Assembly: GCA_032719365.1 (NCBI GenBank)
Contig: CM064876.1
Span: forward strand, 55,361,864-55,425,863
From: Prinsepia uniflora
Lineage: Eukaryota > Streptophyta > Magnoliopsida > Rosales > Rosaceae
Length of the DNA: 64,000 nt
Direction of reading: 5' to 3'
In this document: in pieces, positions 59,201 through 64,000 of the stretch
Position numbering within the stretch: position 1 is the first letter of the stretch
Layout of the letters: the number at the start of each line of letters is the position of its first letter
Program-made: the position numbers and the translations under genes
Notes under the pieces: generated by a model
What the model was told of the DNA's origin: nothing
What the model saw: only the letters and a program-made list of their open reading frames with translations
The model's database searches: none

Positions 59201-60780
59201 CTGACTCATAACCCGAGTCAAAACATCATTTTCAATCCCGGGCCTAGCCCAAAACATCAATTTCATCATTTCTCGAAAATCGTGCCAAAATATAATATAA
59301 TAATCCATAAAATCGAGAAATCACCGGATTGAAACATCAATCATGCCAAAGCATATCAAATCATATAATAAAGCATTTAAATCATATATGCATGCATCAC
59401 AGTTAGAAAACAAAGTCCACCCACACACACCGTCCAAATTGTTCAGCCTCGAGCTGTTCGCTTTCTTCCGACGTCCCGGGAATATTCCTGCCTGCCAAAC
59501 AAAGTAATTTAAGGTTACTAGACTATCATATAATCCTCATATATGAATTCCCTAATCGTCAGAATTTTATAATATTATTTAAATATAAACTATACGCGTC
59601 GGGTACTCGAAACTACTCCGAATCCATATCTGATTGACCCGAAACCAACGCGGATAGGTTTGTATCATCGAGAACATCAAAACTCATGTTGACCACTTCC
59701 CCGGATTCCCATCCAGGCGCCCTCACGCACCGCCGCAAGCGGCTGCGCGTGAAAGTCACGCGTGTAGCACAGTAATGCTACAGTGCTTCGTCTTAAAACG
59801 GATGTCTAATAAACGGGTTGGAAAACCCGCGATAGAACCCGACTCAAACTAACTCAATTCAACCTCGAATCAATCCATTCTTTCAACTGATCCCTTCTAA
59901 TCCATCTCTATTTAAGTTTTGTAGGATTAATTACCTCAATTGGGGTTTAAAACCTCACGACTCACGATCAACCTTTGACGGGTCTCCTATTCGGGTTTAC
60001 CGATTTCGTCCCTGATTTTCAAATTAATTCATACAGTGAGTATCGTGAGAGTGTAAGGAACGTCACAACATTTGGTCCCTTTTCAGCCAAATTACCAAAA
60101 TACCCCTCAACTTTCGAACGTCATAACTTCTTCCTCGAATGTCGGAATCGAACGTGCCACCTGTCTATGAACTCGTGACGTCCAGAACTACGTCACAGTC
60201 ATCGGTCAAAGTCCGTTTGACCACCCGAACTAAAAGTCAACATTTTGCCCACGCCCAAGGGCAAAACGATCATTTTGCACATTTCGTCCGATTTCACTCA
60301 ACTAATCCCAGATTAGTCATTCTAAACCATAATTAGTTAATATTTAATTCTAATACTCGGGACGGGTCGTTACATTTTGAGACATGGTTTTGGGTTATGA
60401 AATTGACATGAGTTATAAACGTGTTTTTTCTCAATATCTGTTATGTGGTTCTGGATATATGCGAATTTTGGTGATATGGACAATCCTTCTCGGGATGCGG
60501 TATGATTGTTGCTTAGACATCCAGAGTGAGGCTCTATTTTCTTGAACGGTTGATTAGTCTCAGACGTCCATAGCAGGGCTCTATTTTTTTGAGACAGTTA
60601 TTTGGGCTAGGACCCAAACGTCCAGAGGTGGGCTATGTTTTCCGGAGTTGGTCCATACTCGAACGTCCAAAGTTGGCTCTGTTTTCCCAAGTGGTTTGGC
60701 CTATCGGTAGTGTAGATATGATATGATGATTAAGATTATGGTATAGAGGATGAGTTGGTTCAATATAATTAGTTAGTGTA
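56276..60780 (+). mobile_element. LTR G, inserted in the copia 5' LTR, host of LTR H, right end missing
   Basis: Begins TGTAATGACCCAGAAATTTG (56276) and resembles LTR B. It carries one ATAGATAGGTGGTACG box (56427) and GTGAGTGGAC (about 57461). H interrupts it at 57813; G resumes at 60375. Tandem units of about 60 bp (GACGTCCA... GGCTCTATTTT) lie at 60485-60690. The expected GGGTCCTGACA end is absent; recognisable LTR sequence fades near 60780. Confidence 0.7.
57813..60374 (-). mobile_element. Solo LTR H, inverted, inserted in LTR G
   Basis: Runs from TGACAGGACCACGTCC to GACGGGTCGTTACA on the plus strand (2562 bp). TTTTG is duplicated at 57808-57812 and 60375-60379. It has the GTGCCACCTGTCTATG box (about 60154) and the GC-rich block near 59720-59760. 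Two internal tandem repeats: three units of about 32 bp with GTGAACACATCAC (58565-58645), and two to three units of about 60 bp (58735-58870). It lacks the GTTTAAAGACTCGG cluster, so it is a distinct subfamily. Confidence 0.9.
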
Positions 60781-61584
60781 TGATAGGGCTTCAAATCAGC
60801 ATTATTTTATATTATTTTATACCCTTTATACTTAACTATTAATATTAAAATAATAAACAATTAGATAAAATAATATATTTTGTGGATTTTTGTAGAATTA
60901 AATAAAGTTTGGAATTTGGAGCATTTTGGCGAAAGAATCGTCCCGATCCGAATTATAACGAAGAATTTATGGACGAAATTCGGTGGAATTATATTAATTT
61001 ATTTTTAAATTCATTTGTAGGCCCAAATTATGTGTAGCCCAAATCCATTTTGCCTCAACCCAAGCCCAGAAAACGCACAGCCCAGCCCAGAGGACTTCGA
61101 CGTGTACCCACTAAACGACGCTACATATCCTCGGCGCGCACTTCCCGAAGATCTTTTTTGCTCCCTAGTACTCGTGCGTCGATCGGTCTTGTCTCTTGTC
61201 AGCGCCCAAGGCATGATTTCCTTTGCGCCTGTCAACCTACGCTTATTGACCGCCACACCTTTTGTCGGAGCGCGCTAGCCGAGGCTCAGTCTTCCTTTTC
61301 AGCGCAAAACGTTTTCTCTCATTTGAGAGACATTTTTGGGGATCATTTGTAACTTCTTTTGATTATTTATTTTAGTTTCATTTCCATTATTTTGTTCTTA
61401 GTTTCATTTTCTTTATTTTTTTTCTTAGAATTTCTTAAACTTCTCCTTAATTACATTTTTATGCTTTCCTTAAGAAAAACCTAAGGCTAGGTAATTCTAA
61501 GGAAATTCAAGAGTTTTTAAGACCGAATTCCTCGAATTTCTTCTTCCATCTTCACAAGTTTCCTGCCTCTATTCGGTGATTTTT
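60781..61584. other. Unassigned stretch before the palindrome
   Basis: Begins near TGATAGGGCTTCAAATCAGC, which could be the start of a different LTR, then AT-rich sequence, then a GC-rich patch (61020-61290) with GCCCAG repeats. Overlapping frames on both strands there (61011-61352) match nothing and come from the composition change. No gene is supported. Confidence 0.5.
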
Positions 61585-62695
61585 GTGAAAAAACCATCTT
61601 TTTCTACTTAAATTCTTGTTCTTGTTTTAGTTTTATTTTCAATTTCATATATGTGTTGGTATTTTCTTTCTAACATTTTTAAATATGAATACAATCTCCA
61701 TGTATTTTACTTTCTGAATTTCTTTTACTTCATATATTTTAGTGCTTCATACTTCAATTTGATACTAAGTGTCGACCGCTGTCGGTGCACTTAACATTTG
61801 ATTGAAGAGAATTTAATGTCGGTCCTCGTCGGTGCATTTAATCACAAACTTAAAGTAGATCATATTGTAAGTAATAATCCGCTGTTCAGTGCATTTATAA
61901 TATGAAAAACGTATGCATATAATGGGGATGATGAATGTATGATTTCATGATTGGTTCAATATAAGCATGATGTTAGAGTGTTAGTAAAAATTGTATTTAA
62001 AAAGAGTTTATTTTAGGAGTAGTTTTAAATAATGTTATTGTTAATTTTAATTTAATTCTTAGTTAGTGTTTTCTTTAGTTTAGATTACAAATCTTTTCAA
62101 ACTCCCATTTAATTCTTTATTCTTTAATTCTTTTATACATTAATTCATTAATACTCTATTCTTTAATTCATTTATTCTTTAATTCATTTATTCATTAATT
62201 ATTTTATTAATTTATTCTTTTTAAAGAATTATTCTTTCTCACTAACAAATTATTAATGTTCCTTAATTTCCCCAGTTAAGAACGATCCCTATTTACCAAT
62301 TCATTTATATGCGTAATTCGAATATTATGCAATTTAAATCATTTTTGTGTAGATGTAGTATTGGTAAATAGAGATCATTTTTAACCGGGGAAATTATGGA
62401 AAATTAATAATTTGTTAGTGAGAAAGAATAACTAATAAATTAAAAAAAAATAATTAATGAATAAATGAATTAAAGAATAAATGAATTAAAGAATAAATGA
62501 ATTAATGAATAAAAGAATAAAAGAATAAAAGAATTAAAGGAGGTTTGAAAAGATTTGTAATCTAAACTAAAGAATACACTAACTAAGAATTAAATTAAAA
62601 TTAACAATAACATTATTTAAAACTACTCCTAAAATAAACTCCCTTTAAATACAATTTTTACTAACACTCTAACATCATGCTTATATTGAACTAAT

Positions 62696-63628
62696 TAAGG
62701 GTAGGCATATCGTCCTGAAATACCGAAACCGTTCCGTCCCGTATCATACCAAACCAGAAAAAAACCAAATACTAAAATCGAATGTATGATCGGTACGGTA
62801 CAGATACCGTACCGATTCCAACCGGTACAGGATCGGTTTCAATGTTGGGGGAATACCATCCTGTACTGAAACCGAAACCGGTTTAATTTTTTTAATTAAT
62901 TAAATAATTAAATTAAATCTAAAAATGATAAATGGTGCTAAGTTTTTTTGATATATACTCGTATATATGTCTGGTATGTTTCCATGTTCTTTGGCACATG
63001 AATTATATGAATGAATTTTTGTTGTTTGATTATCATATATAGACATATATCAAGCTGTGGGGATAAGCCATTAGCTCACAACTTATTGCAATCCTCTCAT
63101 CATTCCATAAACATGAAACCTTTAACTACATAAATTAAATAAGATGATGGACATGTCACATATGGTTGCCACTTGGAATGCATTGCACACTTGTGAGCAT
63201 TGACACCACTAAATCATCAAGCTAATATGATGCTTATCAACTTATCATTTCTTAATGGTGTTCCCATTTTGTTGGCCAGACTTTGAAATATGAATTTGTT
63301 ATGCATTATGGATTATTATCAATTCATATACAAATTCTCTAATTACATGTACGAGGCTTTGGTACAAATTTAGTACAAAATAGTTTTGTATGAATAGATT
63401 TTTTAGATTTTTTTTTTTTTGGCATAAATTTTGGCACAATTTTTTGTTGAGTAATTTTGGCTCAAAACTGAAACCATACCAAAACCGTACTGAAGTCAAT
63501 TGGTACGGTATAGTACGGTATCAATTTCATATTTTAGAATACCATACTATACCGAACCGGTTAAAATTACTTAGTATGGTTCTGGTATCACCTTCATACC
63601 GAACTGTACCGAACCATGCCCAGGGCTA
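62696..63628. mobile_element. hAT-type MITE inserted in the palindrome
   Basis: 933 bp, interrupting only the right arm. It is flanked by an 8-bp duplication, GAACTAAT (62688-62695) and GAACCAAT (63629-63636), one base changed. The left arm shows the uninterrupted site GATTGGTTC (61950 region). Ends TAAGGGTAGGCAT and, inverted, TAGCCCTGGGCAT are imperfect terminal repeats. No coding capacity. A TCGGTACGGTA stem with a CAGA loop is at 62790-62815. Confidence 0.82.
62790..62815. repeat. Perfect 11-bp hairpin in the MITE
   Basis: TCGGTACGGTA, loop CAGA, TACCGTACCGA. Related GTACGGTA motifs recur near the other end (63500-63530). Confidence 0.9.
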
Positions 63629-64000
63629 GAACCAATCACGAAATTCTACCTTCATCATCTCCATTATATGCAGGCGTTTTTCATATTATAAATATACCGA
63701 ACAATGAATTATTATTTACAATATGATTTATCTTAAGTTTGTGATTAAATGCATTGACATCGGCCGACATTAAAATCTCTTCAATCAAATGCCAAGTGCA
63801 CCGACAGCGATCAACACTTAGCATTAAATTGAAGTATGAAGACTAAAACATATGAAGTGAAAGAAATTCAGAAAGTAAAATACATGGAGATTGTATTCAT
63901 ACTTAAAAATGTTAGAAAGAAAATACCAACACATATATGAAATTGTAAATAAAACTAAAACAATAACAAGAATTTAAGTAGAAAAAGATGGTTTTTTCAC

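Larger units (their letters stand above)
61585..64000. repeat. Long palindrome, arms of about 700 bp, continuing past the window
   Basis: The left arm 61585-62300 is matched in inverse by 62360-62695 plus 63637-64000, with a 59-base spacer (62301-62359). The last bases of the window pair with 61585 onward, so the arms extend further. By eye the arms agree at about nine bases in ten, higher in the inner part. They contain repeats of ATTCTTTAATTC (62120-62220) and three GGTGCAYTTAA-like units (61790-61910). Confidence 0.88.

Noticed and set aside
61011..61352. Overlapping frames in the GC-rich patch as a host gene exon
   Set aside because: Open on both strands and in two plus frames at once, with no recognisable domain; best explained by base composition.

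Overview
This is plant nuclear DNA, almost certainly from a eudicot. It reads as an intergenic transposable-element cluster: I find no host gene, tRNA or rRNA. The evidence is long LTRs with tRNA-Met primer sites, an Athila-type Ty3 remnant, a Ty1/copia remnant, and CACTA, PIF/Harbinger and hAT DNA transposons. The species cannot be fixed from sequence alone. LTRs beginning TGTAACRACCCGTCCC recall rosid genomes, but that is only an impression.

Layout. 1-5484: a gag-only Ty3 retrotransposon (5' LTR tail, primer site, intact gag, polypurine tract, complete 3.1 kb 3' LTR), inserted in an Athila-like element whose integrase tail, downstream leader and 3' LTR occupy 5485-9123. About 9124-13000: a decayed PIF/Harbinger transposon with a Myb/SANT-like ORF1 and a DDE transposase. 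13000-14470: AT-rich, nothing recognised. 14470-37440: one minisatellite array (24-bp units, later 48-bp dimers) cut into three blocks by two stacks of nested LTRs. Stack one (16013-23680) is LTR B containing LTR C containing inverted LTR D; target duplications TTTAA, CGAAA and TTAGG mark the three steps. Stack two (23975-36730) is LTR E containing a second, young gag-only element (25274-33050) and inverted LTR F.

37441-38776 and 50619-51737 are unassigned DNA, split by an 11.8 kb CACTA transposon (38777-50618, target duplication GTT). Its minus strand holds a TNP2-type transposase gene and a second gene with Transposase_24-like and Ulp1-like cysteine-protease segments. 51738-56275 is a broken Ty1/copia element on the minus strand. 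Its 5' LTR is cut by LTR G (56276 to about 60780), which itself contains inverted solo LTR H (57813-60374, target duplication TTTTG). The window ends in a palindrome with arms of about 700 bp (61585-64000, continuing past the edge), one arm split by a 0.93 kb hAT-type MITE.

Nothing here is a gene pathway. The unifying theme is one superfamily of long, solo-prone LTRs (B to H and those of the two gag elements). They share three conserved layers: paired GTAGACAGGTGGCACG boxes near the start, a GC-rich block around GCGCAGCCACTTTGGGCGG, and a roughly 0.9-1 kb module bounded by the inverted pair TGTGAGTGGACC / GGTCCACTCACA that encloses a cluster of GAGTTTAAAGACTC mini-hairpins. The two gag-only elements keep open gag frames while lacking all of pol, so any mobility would depend on an autonomous relative elsewhere. 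These shared LTR modules, the gag-only elements and the terminal palindrome are the most promising points for a second look.
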